DNA from: CAVURS01 sp963834425
GTDB lineage: Bacteria; Actinomycetota; Actinomycetes; Actinomycetales; CAVURS01
Assembly: GCA_963834425.1 (NCBI GenBank)
Contig: CAWIBR010000004.1
Coordinates: 1-64,000, forward strand
Length of the DNA: 64,000 nt
Direction: 5' to 3'
Part shown: piece after piece, positions 51,564 through 61,004 of the stretch
Layout: each line of letters starts with the position of its first letter
Numbering within the stretch: position 1 is the first letter of the stretch
Made by a program: the position numbers and the translations under genes
The notes under the pieces: generated by a model
What the model was told of the DNA's origin: nothing
What the model saw: the letters and a program-made list of their open reading frames with translations, nothing else
The model's database searches: none

Positions 51564-52774
51564 TTACGGATCGGTCGACGTCGCGGGTCTATTGCGGCAG
51601 GCGGCACCCAGTGGACCGACCCGATCGATCAGCCGGCACTCCCACCCGAGCGCCGCGAAGTTGGCGTGATGGTACGGACAGAGCAAGGTCAGGTTGTCGA
51701 TGTCGGTCGGGCCGCCATCGAGCCAGGCCCGGATGTGATGTCGTTGGGTCCAGGGCGGTGGATGGTCACACTCCGGGAAGCTGCATCCCTTGTCCCGGGC
51801 GATCAGCGCGTAGGTCTGGGCCTTGGTGGCGAAGCGACGAGATCGGCCCACATGCAGCGGCGCGCCCGCGTCGTCCACCACGACCGGCACCACCATGGCT
51901 TCGCCGGCGACCTTCAGCAGGTCGGCGATGCTCAATTCTGTGCCGTACTGCGTCCGCGCCGTACCCACCTGGTCTGTGAGGTCGGCGAGCGGGACGATCG
52001 CGATCACGGTGGCCGGCACGCCGCCTTCGCCGGGTACGTCCTTGGCGACGAGCAACCGCCGGCAGCCCTCGACCAACCCGTCGTGGAAACGTTGCTTCGG
52101 CTCGCGCTCGTCGCGTCCAGCCGGCGTCATCAGGCTGCGGCGCGGTCAGCGGCAGGATCGCGGCCTCGAAGATCGCGGTGCCGACCGGGGTCAGATGCGC
52201 CCGCACGTCGGAGGAGCCATCAGGGTTGCGGACGAAACTCCCCGCGCGCAGCCGCTGCTGCTCCTCGCTCCTGGCGCCGCAGGCGGTCCGGGTCGAGCTC
52301 GGCCAGGAGCTGCCGGGCCCGCATCCCCAGCCGGTGCGGATCGAGCTGCCGAGCCTCGGCAACCAGCATCGCCTCCAGCTCGGTTGCCTTCGTAGCGCGT
52401 AGCGCGAGCGGCAGCTCGTCCAAGGCCTGTTGGATCACCCGCACGTGCGCCGGGGAGAGCTGCCCCCAGGCCTGCGCGCGGGCGGTCGCCACCAGGTTCG
52501 GCGGACCGGCCTCACCGCCCGCGCCGACCTCGCCGCCTGCGTCGAGTCCAGCGTCCGCGGCCAGCTGGTTGGCCGCTGCCACCCGGGACCGTGCCTCACC
52601 GGCCGACACCTGGAGCTCCCGCCGCAGCAGCGCCGCCGTGTCGCGCAGCCCGTGCCGCCGGGCTACCCGCCGCTCCTCCAGGACGGCCACCACCCGCTGC
52701 ATGACAGCCGGCAGACGGCGGGCCTGGGTCTCCAACAGCCGCAGGTGTCGCACCAGGTCACGATCATCGAGCAC
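51564..52774 (-). pseudogene. DUF222/13E12-family HNH endonuclease, two frame breaks
   Basis: Typical actinobacterial 13E12 repeat protein: an N-terminal DUF222 helical domain (VSAGEARSRVAAANQLAAD, LSPAHVRVIQQALDELP) and a C-terminal HNH nuclease, CSFPECDHPPPWTQRHHIRAWLDGG followed by DNLTLLCPYHHA. The frame changes near 52270 and 52130, each repaired by removing one base. GTG 52774 is the first start shown; in-frame sequence extends to about 52840. These genes are multi-copy and mobile-like in many actinobacteria, and some in Mycobacterium tuberculosis are under LexA control. Confidence 0.82.
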
Positions 52775-52853
52775 GGCCAGATCGTCTTCGAGCAGTGCGT
52801 CGATTCCGGCCGCGATCAGGGCCAGGCCCCGATCCGGCTCAGATTCTCACTTC

Positions 52854-52869
52854 TCGAACATATGTATGA
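52854..52869. promoter_or_regulatory. LexA (SOS) box-like site upstream of the HNH gene
   Basis: TCGAAC-ATAT-GTATGA matches the actinobacterial SOS box TCGAAC-N4-GTTCGA in one full half-site and four of six bases of the other. It lies 80 bases upstream of the likely start of the DUF222/HNH gene, where such boxes are known in this family. Confidence 0.6.
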
Positions 52870-53042
52870 TTCTAGGCCCAGTTCCGATGGCGCGCAACCC
52901 CTGATTCGGGATTTTTCTGGCGGTCCGCGGTTGGCCTCCACGCACGTTTCGAGAGCCGGCATCGAGTGAGTCGGCTGTTAGCCTGGGTCCGCACAGGGGC
53001 GCTCGCCGGCGTCTTGGACGTCGAGACCGTTGGAGATGGGTA

Positions 53043-54140
53043 GTGGCGCTGGACGCCCGCGAACTCTCGGCCGGTCAGCCGACAGGGTCGAGCGACCAGC
53101 AGCCGCCGTTGTCGCTGACCGAGGATGCGCCGAGAGCGCAGCAGTCCCCTCCCGTCCCGGACCCACTCCCCGCCGATGGGGCAAACGGCGTTCCGCCGGC
53201 CGAACAGTCGCAGTGGCGGCTGCGGTTGCTCGCCCTCCTCCGACCGACCGTCGCGCTGCTCGTCCTGCTGGCCATCGCCTATGCCGTCAACTCCCAGTGG
53301 AGCGACGTCCGCAGCGCGATCACGACGCTCAAGTGGCAAGCCGTCGTCCTCTCGCTCCTGGCCTGCCTGGCCGGGTCCACCACGAGCCTGATGGCCTGGC
53401 GGGCCGTCCTCGCGGACGAGGGCTACCGACTCTCGCCGATCGCCGCGGGCCGGATCTTCTTCGTCGGGCAGCTCGGCAAGTACCTCCCGGGCAGCGTCTT
53501 CTCGATCGTCCTGCAGATGGAGCTGGCCAAGCGGGCGGGCGTCCCTCGGGCCCGCGCCTTCACGACCTCGCTCGCCTGGGTCGGGCTGTCCGTCTCGACC
53601 GGGCTCGCGATCGGCATGATCGGCTTCCCGGTCATCTCCGCCGCCCACCACGACGACACCTGGCTCCTGGTCGCGGCCCTGCCGGTCGCGCTCGTCGCGT
53701 CCCTCCCGCCCGTGCTGACCCGACTGGTCAACCTCCTGCTGCGAGTCCTGCGCAAGCCACCACTGCCCCGACCACTGTCCTGGAGTGGAGTCGGCAAGGC
53801 CTGCCTGTGGCTCTGCGCGACGTGGGTCCTGCTCGGCCTGCACCTCTGGCTCCTCGCCGATTCCCTGGGGGCGCCGGGCTGGAGCGGCCTCACCCGCTGC
53901 ATCGGTGGCATGGCGCTCGCCATCACCGCGGGCGTGCTCTTCGTCGTCGTACCCTCCGGCGCCGGAGTGCGCGAAGCCATCATCGTCGCGGCCCTGGCCC
54001 CGGTGATGCCCGCGGGGCAGGCGCTCGGGATCGCGGTCGTCTCCCGAGGACTGTTCATCGTCAGCGACCTGTTGACCGCCGGCGGTGCGGCGATCTCGGG
54101 CTTGCGCCAGGTGCGTTCAGCGCGCAAGGCGGCGGCCTGA
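53043..54140 (+). CDS. UPF0104 family membrane protein (lysylphosphatidylglycerol synthase-like TM region)
   Basis: Intact 365 residues. A Pro/Gln-rich cytoplasmic leader of about 55 residues, then about eight helices. The family motifs are FVGQLGKYLPGSVFSIVLQMELAKRAGVPR near residue 140 and FVVVPSGAGVREAIIVAAL near residue 300. The domain resembles the flippase half of MprF but there is no synthase domain. The substrate is unknown. GTG 53043 follows GGAGAT. Confidence 0.88.
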   Translation: MALDARELSAGQPTGSSDQQPPLSLTEDAPRAQQSPPVPDPLPADGANGVPPAEQSQWRLRLLALLRPTVALLVLLAIAYAVNSQWSDVRSAITTLKWQAVVLSLLACLAGSTTSLMAWRAVLADEGYRLSPIAAGRIFFVGQLGKYLPGSVFSIVLQMELAKRAGVPRARAFTTSLAWVGLSVSTGLAIGMIGFPVISAAHHDDTWLLVAALPVALVASLPPVLTRLVNLLLRVLRKPPLPRPLSWSGVGKACLWLCATWVLLGLHLWLLADSLGAPGWSGLTRCIGGMALAITAGVLFVVVPSGAGVREAIIVAALAPVMPAGQALGIAVVSRGLFIVSDLLTAGGAAISGLRQVRSARKAAA

Positions 54141-54147
54141 CGTCAGG
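54136..54147. terminator. palindrome spanning both stop codons of convergent genes
   Basis: CCTGACGTCAGG is a perfect 12-base palindrome. It holds the TGA of the UPF0104 gene and, on the other strand, the TGA of menG. It is short and has no loop, so its terminator role is tentative. Confidence 0.35.
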
Positions 54148-54835
54148 CGGACCGGGCGCGATGCAGGGCGACGATGCCGCCCGACAGGTTGCGCCACTCC
54201 ACGTGCTGCCAGCCCTCGGCGCCGATCTGCGTGGCCAACGCTCGCTGATCCGGCCAGGCCTGGATCGACTCGGCCAGGTAGACGTAGGAGTCCGGGTTCG
54301 AGCTCACCGCGCGAGCGACCGGTGGCAGCGCGCGCATCAGGTACTCGACGTACACCGTCCGGAACGGCGCCCAGACCGGCTGGGAGAACTCGCAGACCAC
54401 CAGCCGCCCGCCCGGCTTGGTGACCCGGCGCAGCTCGCGGAGGGCGGCCCCGACGTCTACGACGTTGCGGAGGCCGAAGGAGATGGTGACGGCGTCGAAC
54501 GCGTCGTCGCGGAACGGCAGGCGGGTCGCGTCGGCCGCTGAGAAGCCCAGATCCGGACGGCGCCGCTTGCCCACCCGCACCATGCCCAGGCTGAAGTCAG
54601 CGGGTACGACGTGTGCGCCGGCCGCGTCGAACGGCTCGCTGCTCGTGCCCGTGCCGGCCGCCAGATCGAGCACGACCTCGCCGGGCTGCGGGTCGACCGC
54701 GCGGGTCACCGCCTTGCGCCAGCGTCGGTCCTGACCCAGGGACAGGACGTCGTTGGTCAGGTCATAGCGTCGAGCGACCCCGTCGAACATGGCCGCGACA
54801 TCGCTCGGCTGCTTGTCGAGGTTGGCCCGGTTCAC
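54143..54835 (-). CDS. menG: demethylmenaquinone methyltransferase
   Basis: Intact 230 residues, UbiE/MenG family, which adds the C2 methyl group in the last step of menaquinone synthesis. AAMFDGVARRYDLTNDVLSLGQDRRWRK near the start, SAM site VVLDLAAGTGTSS, and the family segment ISFGLRNVVDVGAALRELRRVTKPGGRLVV. GTG 54835 has GGGAGGAT upstream. It is divergent from menF with a 106-base spacer. Confidence 0.96.
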   Translation of the reverse strand: MNRANLDKQPSDVAAMFDGVARRYDLTNDVLSLGQDRRWRKAVTRAVDPQPGEVVLDLAAGTGTSSEPFDAAGAHVVPADFSLGMVRVGKRRRPDLGFSAADATRLPFRDDAFDAVTISFGLRNVVDVGAALRELRRVTKPGGRLVVCEFSQPVWAPFRTVYVEYLMRALPPVARAVSSNPDSYVYLAESIQAWPDQRALATQIGAEGWQHVEWRNLSGGIVALHRARSA

Positions 54836-54927
54836 GCTGGCATCCTCCCAGCCGGCCGACCGGGTCGAGCCGCACCGCCCCTGGACGCCCCGGGCACCCC
54901 CGGCGGCATGCGATCGCCGGGGCAACT

Positions 54928-54933
54928 TAGGCT
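54928..54933 (+). promoter_or_regulatory. -10 box of menF (leaderless)
   Basis: TAGGCT ends eight bases before the menF GTG, with no ribosome site between, as in leaderless transcripts. Confidence 0.55.
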
Positions 54934-54941
54934 TGGCCGCT

Positions 54942-56240
54942 GTGACCTCCGAGCCGCTGCCCCGCGGCGCTGCCCGCAGCGACCCGGCGCCGCTCGTCGC
55001 GCGGACCGTGGAGATCCCCGATCCCGGACGCTTGGTCGACCTCCTGCCCGACGCCGAGGGCGCGCTCAGCTGGGTCCGCCGCGGCGAGGGGCTGGTCGGC
55101 TGGGGTCGCGCAGCGGCGTGCCAGACGTCGGGCGCCGGCCGGTTCGGGCAGGCCCAGCGGTGGTGGCGTGACCTGGTTGAGACGGCGGTGGTCCGCGACG
55201 AGGTCGGCCTGCCGGGCACCGGACCGGTCGCCTTCGGGTCCTTCTCGTTCGACGCGACCTCGGCGCGCGGCGGCACCCTGATCGTGCCGGCCGTCGTGGT
55301 CGGCCATCGTGGTGATCGCTGGTGGGTCACCTCGATCAGCGCGGGCGGCGAGTCGGGGGCCGCCCTGCCCTCCCCCACTGAGCTCCTGCCGGGTCCGGCC
55401 CCGCTGAGCCCGGTGGACGTCCGGTACGCCGACGGAGCGATCTCGCCGGCCGACTGGGAGAGCGCGGTAGCCGTTGCGGTGCAACGGATCTCGGCGGGAG
55501 AGCTGGACAAGGTCGTCCTGGCCCGCGACCTCGAGGCCCGTGCGCTGCGACCGGTCGACCCGCGGTGGCTCGTCTCCCGGCTCACCGAAGGTTATGCCGG
55601 GACGTGGGTCTACTCCGTGGATGGGCTCGTGGGCGCCACGCCGGAGCTGCTCTGCCGGCTCGAGCGCGGCTTGGTCACCTCGCGCGTCCTGGCCGGCACC
55701 ATCCGGCGTACCGGAGACGATGCCCACGACCTGGCGCTCGCCGGCTCGCTGGCCCGCTCCAGCAAAGACCTCGAAGAGCACGAGTACGCCGCGGCCTCGG
55801 TCGCGAGTTCCCTTGCACCGCACTGCTCTTCGCTCAACCTGCCCGAGTCCCCCTTCGTCCTCCACCTACCCAACGTGATGCATCTGGCCACCGACATCGC
55901 CGGTGTCGTCGCTGACGGGTCGTCGTCGTTGGAGCTCGCCGCCGCGCTGCATCCGTCGGCCGCGGTCTGCGGCACGCCGACGGCCGTGGCCCGTGAAGTG
56001 ATCCTCGAGCTGGAGGGGATGGACCGCGGGCGCTACGCCGGCCCGGTCGGCTGGCTGGACGCCTCCGGCGACGGCGAGTGGGGAATCGCGTTGCGCTGCG
56101 CCGAGATCGACCCGGTGGACCCCGCGCGGCTGCGGCTGTTCGCGGGGTGCGGCATCGTGGCCGGCTCGCAGCCCGACGCCGAGCTGGCCGAGGCCGACGC
56201 CAAGCTGGTGCCGATGCGAGACGCGCTCTCCGACCACTGA
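54942..56240 (+). CDS. menF: isochorismate synthase
   Basis: Intact 432 residues of the MenF/EntC chorismate-binding family, the first step of menaquinone synthesis. ISAGELDKVVLARDLEA contains the catalytic Lys; RVLAGTIRR, EHEYAAASV, HPSAAVCGTPT and WGIALRCAEI follow, with magnesium-binding Glu residues and C-terminal FAGCGIVAGSQPDAELAE. GTG 54942 is chosen because a TAGGCT box lies just upstream; the frame is open further back. Confidence 0.95.
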   Translation: MTSEPLPRGAARSDPAPLVARTVEIPDPGRLVDLLPDAEGALSWVRRGEGLVGWGRAAACQTSGAGRFGQAQRWWRDLVETAVVRDEVGLPGTGPVAFGSFSFDATSARGGTLIVPAVVVGHRGDRWWVTSISAGGESGAALPSPTELLPGPAPLSPVDVRYADGAISPADWESAVAVAVQRISAGELDKVVLARDLEARALRPVDPRWLVSRLTEGYAGTWVYSVDGLVGATPELLCRLERGLVTSRVLAGTIRRTGDDAHDLALAGSLARSSKDLEEHEYAAASVASSLAPHCSSLNLPESPFVLHLPNVMHLATDIAGVVADGSSSLELAAALHPSAAVCGTPTAVAREVILELEGMDRGRYAGPVGWLDASGDGEWGIALRCAEIDPVDPARLRLFAGCGIVAGSQPDAELAEADAKLVPMRDALSDH

Positions 56241-56258
56241 GCCCCTGGGGAGCGCCCG

Positions 56259-56594
56259 TCAGGCCGGGTAGCGAGTCTCCAACATCAGACAACCGGTCTC
56301 AGTGCGATAGGGGCCGTGCGGCATCCCGACCGGCCGGCAGGCGTATTCGCCGGCGCGGAAGGTCCGGCCCAGCGTCAGGTCGGTCAGGTCGCCCTCGAGC
56401 AGGTAGACCTCCTCGACGTAGTCGTGCCGGATCACGCCCGCCGGCGTGGTGTCCAGCCCGGCATCCCAGCGGGCCAGGCGGGTCAGGATGACGTCGTCGG
56501 CCCGGCTGAGGACGCGCTCCATCACCCCAGGGCTGCCCGGCGCCTCGGTCCAGTCGATCGCCGCGGTGTCGAAGAACTCACGTTCCTGCTTCAC
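56259..56594 (-). CDS. cupin-domain protein
   Basis: Intact 111 residues forming a single small cupin barrel: RHDYVEEVYLLEGDLTD, then FRAGEYACRPVGMPHGPYRTETG. His-Glu-type metal ligands are present (EEVYLLEGD and PHGPY). Similar to cupin_7/ChrR-like small proteins; substrate unknown. GTG 56594. Confidence 0.8.
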   Translation of the reverse strand: MKQEREFFDTAAIDWTEAPGSPGVMERVLSRADDVILTRLARWDAGLDTTPAGVIRHDYVEEVYLLEGDLTDLTLGRTFRAGEYACRPVGMPHGPYRTETGCLMLETRYPA

Positions 56595-56635
56595 GCCCTG
56601 CCCCTCACTGCTCTCCCGACCCCATCGTTGTCCGG

Positions 56636-57316
56636 TCAGCCAACCGCAGGCGACAGCTGCTCGACTCGATAGGCCAGGCTGATCGAGCGGCCCGTGACCG
56701 GGTCGGCCAGCTCGACCTCCCATCGGTCCGCGAACGGGTCGACGCCATGGGCCATGGCCACCGTCCCGGACAGGATCACCGTGCCGGTGCCCACCACCGG
56801 AGCGAGCCGGTCGAGCCAGTACGACGGCGGCAGCAAAGCAGCCAGCGGAGCCCGCTGGATCTCGACGCGCTCGGCCCCGACCCGGCCGATGAGCTCGATC
56901 CGGTCCAGGTGGCCGGCGACCTCGCTGAGCCGCCAGGCCGGCCGGGCCAGGACATCCGGGCCGCAGTTCTTGCTCCACGCGACACCGTGCACCTCGAGCT
57001 CGCGGTCGGTGTGGTCGCAGGCGGCGGTGACCAGCACGTCGTCCGGATCCGGGCCGGCGACGACCACGGCCCACTCGGCCTCACCCGACGTACGACCGTG
57101 CTGGACCTGCACCACGTCGGTCTGCTGGGCCAGGTAGTCGGCCACCGGGTAGAGCGCCGGGGTCGTGGCCGGAGCGGCGACACCGAGCTCGGCCAGCTCG
57201 TCGATGTGGGCCCTGACCTGGGCCTGGTCCCGGCCGGCGTACCCGGCGTTCAGCACCGATCGGACCACCACCGACACCTCGGACCCGTCGGGCAGGGAGA
57301 AGGTCAGCGTCGTCAC
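56636..57316 (-). CDS. DUF2848 family protein (FAH-like fold)
   Basis: Intact 226 residues. Features are VLNAGYAGRDQAQVRAHIDELAELG, ALYPVADYLAQQTDVVQVQHGRTSGEAEW, HGVAWSKN and a C-terminal GTVAMAHGVDPFADRWEVELADP. These are shared by DUF2848 proteins, which are thought to have a fumarylacetoacetase-like fold and may act on small hydroxy-acid compounds. GTG 57316 is chosen; the frame is open to 57397. It diverges from the GntR-linked operon. Confidence 0.75.
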   Translation of the reverse strand: MTTLTFSLPDGSEVSVVVRSVLNAGYAGRDQAQVRAHIDELAELGVAAPATTPALYPVADYLAQQTDVVQVQHGRTSGEAEWAVVVAGPDPDDVLVTAACDHTDRELEVHGVAWSKNCGPDVLARPAWRLSEVAGHLDRIELIGRVGAERVEIQRAPLAALLPPSYWLDRLAPVVGTGTVILSGTVAMAHGVDPFADRWEVELADPVTGRSISLAYRVEQLSPAVG

Positions 57317-57372
57317 GGCGTAGGTATAGCGCAGTCGCTCAGCCGAAGGGGCGGATCTTCCGATCGGCGATG

Positions 57373-57404
57373 TGTCGCAGGGTTTGTTGCAGTACATTGC
57401 GACA
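57373..57404. promoter_or_regulatory. operator-like half-sites upstream of the GntR operon
   Basis: Three half-sites: TGTCGCA (57373-57379), TGTTGCA (57385-57391) and TGCGACA (57398-57404). The outer pair is a perfect inverted repeat and the inner pair is inverted with one mismatch and a 6-base spacer. They end immediately before ATG 57405, so a bound regulator would block the start. Autoregulation by the GntR protein is likely. Confidence 0.55.
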
Positions 57405-57886
57405 ATGCCTACGACGATGGGTCCGACGACGAGTCCGGCGTTGAGCCGGCGGGATGTCGAGCGGGCCCGCCGCTGGCTGGACCGGACCCACCAGTTCAGC
57501 TATGTCCCCGCCGCGAACCGTTCGACCTGCTGATGCGACGACTCGCGGCGCGTCGTCGGGTGGCCGTCGGTGCATGCCGTTGGTCGCGATCGCCGTCGGC
57601 CTGATGATCCTCGGCTACCGGGCGCCCGCGAGGGAACTTGCGCAGGCCGGCTGGCTCGCGAGCCCAAGCGCCCTGGCTCCTCGCGGCGTACGGCGTCCTC
57701 GCCGTCGCCTTCGCGGTCACGGGCGTTCGCCAGGCGATGCGGCGAGCCACCATCGCATTCGATCCGGTCTCCCTGACGATCGACGAACTGCTCCGCTCCC
57801 AGGAGGCCTACCCAGCCGAGCCGCCTCCGGCTGACCCGGTCCCTTTCGCTAGCACCGATCGGGGCGGTCCGGTGATCTGCCGATGA
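57405..57886 (+). pseudogene. small membrane protein partnered with the GntR regulator, about three frame breaks
   Basis: Unrecognised protein of about 155 residues. It begins SRRDVERARRWLDRTHQFSYVP, then FDLLMRRLAARRRVAVG, a helix PLVAIAVGLMILGY, a second helix PWLLAAYGVLAVAFAVTGV and an acidic Pro-rich tail. Frame changes lie near 57515, 57565 and 57665. Stop at 57886 overlaps the GntR start by ATGA. Confidence 0.55.
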
Positions 57887-58251
57887 TCAGCGTGGACGCC
57901 ACATCGGCCGTGCCGCCGTTCGAGCAGGTGCGGGGCCAGCTGGCCGAGCAGATCCTGGACCGGGCCCTGGCGCCGGGCACCAAGCTGCCCACGGTGCGCC
58001 AGCTGGCCAACGACCTCGGCCTCGCGGTCAACACGGTGGCCCGCAGCTACCGGGAGCTCGAAGCGGCCGGGCTGGTCGAGACCCGGGGCCGTGGCGGCAC
58101 CGTGGTCACCGCGGGCGGCGACCTGGCCCGAGAGCGCGTCCAGCAGGCAGCCCAGCGGTACGCCGAGCTCGCTCGCGGCCTGGGCCTCGGGAGCGAGGAG
58201 GCCCTGCGGGTCGTGGGGGCCGCGCTCAACCCAGCGAGCGCCCAGACCTAG
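57883..58251 (+). CDS. GntR-family regulator, YtrA type
   Basis: Intact 122 residues: a winged helix (PFEQVRGQLAEQILDRALAPGTKLPTVRQLANDLGLAVNTVARSYRELEAAGLVETRGRGGTVV) and only a short helical tail, as in the YtrA subfamily, which often controls adjacent membrane-protein genes. ATG 57883 overlaps the membrane gene. Its 3' end overlaps the convergent menD end by 26 bases. Confidence 0.9.
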   Translation: MISVDATSAVPPFEQVRGQLAEQILDRALAPGTKLPTVRQLANDLGLAVNTVARSYRELEAAGLVETRGRGGTVVTAGGDLARERVQQAAQRYAELARGLGLGSEEALRVVGAALNPASAQT

Positions 58252-60001
58252 CCGCGAGCAGGTCTCGACGCCGGTGCCGGTCAGTCAGCGCCTGGTCGAC
58301 CGCGGCCTGGACGGTCCGGTCGATCGCCTCGTGCAGAGGGCGGAGGTCCTCGCGGTCGACCCGGACCTCGAGCACCGAGAGGCCGCGGATCGGTGCGGCC
58401 AGTCGCTCGCGCAGGCCGGCCGCCGATGACGAAATGGCATGCGGGACACCGAGACCGGCGCACACTTCGGCCAGCCCGACCTCCTGCGGCGTACCGAACA
58501 GGCGCTCGAACCGAGCCGCCGACTCGGCATCGCGCTCGGCCTCGGCGCCTGGCTCCAGCAACGAGAAGATGCCGCCGCCCTCGTCGTTGACCACGACGAC
58601 GGTCAGGTCGGGCCGCTCCTCCCGCGGCCCGAGCACGAGCGCGCCGATGTCGTGCAGGAACGCCAGGTCGCCGACCAACGCCCGGACGGGCCAGCCGCAG
58701 CCCAGCCCGATGCCGATGGCGGTCGAGACGGTGCCGTCGATGCCGGACAGGCCACGGTTGGCGTGCACCAGGCCGTGCCCGGGCGCCCAGGACCACGGCC
58801 GTCCAGCCAGATCCAGGTCGCGGACCGGGTTCGACGCCGCCAGCACGAGAGCATCGTCCGACCCGGTCGCGGCCGCGACCTCGCGCGCGACCAACGGCCC
58901 GGTCAGCACCGGCCAGCCGTCCAGGACCGAGTCCACGGCCTGCGCCGCCGCCCGCCCGGCCCGCTGCCAGCTCGCCAACCACGCGGCGCCGTCCGGCGAC
59001 TCGGGGTCGGGCCGGCCAGCCAGGCCTCGACCTGCTCCGGATCCACCCGCCGTACCTCGGACCGCTCGGGGCCGGGCGCGCCGGGAGGTCCGGCGAGGAC
59101 GACCTCGACGTCGGGGCGGTTGATCAGCCGAGTGACCGGCCGCGACAGGGTCGGCCGCCCGAAGACAACGACCTGCTCGATCCGGCCACCCAGGTCGGCC
59201 CGGTCCATCAGTAGGCGATACGGCCCGACCGCGTTGGGTCCGCTCCTCGCGCCTGACGTGGGCTCGGCCAAGAGCGGAAGGCCGAACCGCTCGGCCAGTC
59301 GGCGGGCCGCGGAGCCGGCCCGGTCACCCGGCGAGGACGACCGTACGGCGAGCGAGGTCCAGCCCATCCGCCGCCTGGCCCAGTCTGCGGTCCGAGCGGG
59401 CAGCGGAGACGAGCTCCTCGCCAGGATCGACGGCCGGCGGTCGCCAGAAAGCATCGGACTCGCCCGGCACGAGCGGATCATCGAAACCGAGATTCAGGTG
59501 CGCGGGGCCGGCCGGAGCCGAGCCACCCACGGCCGCCCCGACCGCCTCCCGCGTGGCCGCGCGCCACCGCTCGACGTCCTCCTCCGGTCCGAGGTCGGCG
59601 GTGAATCTCGTTGCCGCGCCGAACAACTCGGCCTGCAGGTCGGACGTCTGGTTGGCCCAGGTGCCGCGCAGCCGCGGCGGCCGATCGGCGGACAGCACCA
59701 GGAGAGGCACCGGTCCGTGGTGGGCCTCGAGCACCGCCGGATGCAGGTTGGCCACCGCCGTGCCCGACGTCGTCACCACCGCCGCCGGCCGCCCCGTGGC
59801 GCGGCCGATGCCCAAGGCGGTGAAGCCGGCCACCCGCTCGTCGTGCCGCACGTGCACAGTCAGCTGCCCGGCGGACTCCGCGTCGTAGACGGCGTAAGCC
59901 AATGGGGCAGAACGGGATCCGGGGCAGAGCACGACATGCCGGACACCCGCTCCGATCAGCTCGGCCACCACTGCACGAGCCAATGCGGTCGCCGAGGTCA
60001 C
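58226..60001 (-). CDS. menD: SEPHCHC synthase (MenD), two frameshifts
   Basis: Thiamine-dependent enzyme joining isochorismate and 2-oxoglutarate in menaquinone synthesis. N-terminal GSRSAPLAYAVYDAE and HVRHDERVAGFTALGIG with the catalytic Glu; C-terminal TPP site LVGDLAFLHDIGALVLG and VVVNDEGGGIFSLLEP. The frame changes near 59335, where GGGTGACC has an extra T, and near 59012, where one base seems missing in GGCCCGACC. The remaining sequence is fully conserved and no second menD is seen, so error is the simplest reading. GTG at 60001. Confidence 0.9.
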
Positions 60002-60042
60002 GACAGGGATCTTGCCAGTAGGCCCGGAGGCGTCCGCGGTCC

Positions 60043-60048
60043 TACAGT
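60043..60048 (+). promoter_or_regulatory. -10 box of the PAS-GGDEF gene
   Basis: TACAGT ends six bases before ATG 60055, the spacing of a leaderless promoter. Confidence 0.5.
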
Positions 60049-60054
60049 TCGGCC

Positions 60055-60979
60055 ATGGAACCGAGCGTGTCCATCACGCTGCCCCCTGACGGTCTCCGTG
60101 CCGACCTCCGGGCCGGCTTAAGACCCAGCGACTACCGCGAGCTGTTGAGCGGGTCGCCGCTGCCGTTCGCCGTCGTGGACCGGCAGGGTCGGTTGGTCGA
60201 GGTCAACCGAGCGTTCGCCGGCCTGCTCAGGTCGACCATCGGTCACCTTGTCGGCCTGAGCACCGAGGAGGTCACGCATCCGGCCGAGCCGGGAGCGCTG
60301 GGCGAGGCGCTGCGTCTGCTGCTGACCGGCGAGGCACCCGCCGCTGACCGTCGAGACCGTGCTGGTCGACCAGGGCGGCGAGGCCGTCGCGGTGCAGGCT
60401 CACCTCTCGGCGATCGCCACCGACCACGGCGCCTACGCGCTCCTCGGACTGGTCGAGCACACCGGGGCCGAGCAGCGACTGACCGACCTGGTCTACGCCG
60501 GGAGCCATGACCCGTTGACCGGGCTCTACAACCGCGCGGGGCTGCTCACCGAGTTGGACGTGCTGCTCCGCACGGGGCGCGAGGCGAGCCTGGTGATGCT
60601 CGACGTCGACAAGCTGGATGCGGTCAACATCACCTACGGCCACGGCGCGGGCGACCGGCTGCTGCGCCACGTCGGCGCGTTCCTCGCCGAGGTGGCCGAG
60701 CCCGATGGCCTGGCCAGCCGGTTGAGCGGGGACGAGTTCGTCGTCCTGGCCGACACGACCGACGAGGTCGCGCTGGCGCGCTATCTCACCGAGGAGCTGG
60801 CTCGGCTGCAAGTCGAAGTAGCACCCGGCGTGCTGCTCCACGCGACGGCGTCGGTCGGCAGCTCCCCGGTGCGAGCGGGGCTGACGTCGAGCCAGGTGCT
60901 GGCTCGGGCCGACGAGTCGATGTACGACATGAAGCAACGCCGACAGGCTGCCCTCGACGGCACTCAGCGAGCCGGCTGA
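60055..60979 (+). CDS. PAS-GGDEF protein, putative diguanylate cyclase, one frameshift
   Basis: About 307 residues. N-terminal PAS domain (SGSPLPFAVVDRQGRLVEVNRAFAGLLRS), then a GGDEF domain with DPLTGLYNRAG, LVMLDVDKLDAVNITYGHGAGDRLL and the active-site loop RLSGDEFVVL. The signature reads SGDEF instead of GGDEF, which may lower or abolish cyclase activity. The frame changes near 60345, where one extra base in CACCCGCCG lies between PAS and GGDEF. No signal peptide or membrane helix, so cytosolic. Confidence 0.85.
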
Positions 60980-61004
60980 GCGTCAGGCGGCTACCTGACG
61001 CTCA
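60977..61004. terminator. hairpin formed by the stop codons of two convergent genes
   Basis: Perfect 11-base arms TGAGCGTCAGG (60977-60987) and CCTGACGCTCA (60994-61004) around loop CGGCTA. The left arm starts with the stop of the GGDEF gene and the right arm ends with the stop of the Nudix gene, so one element can end both transcripts. Confidence 0.75.
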
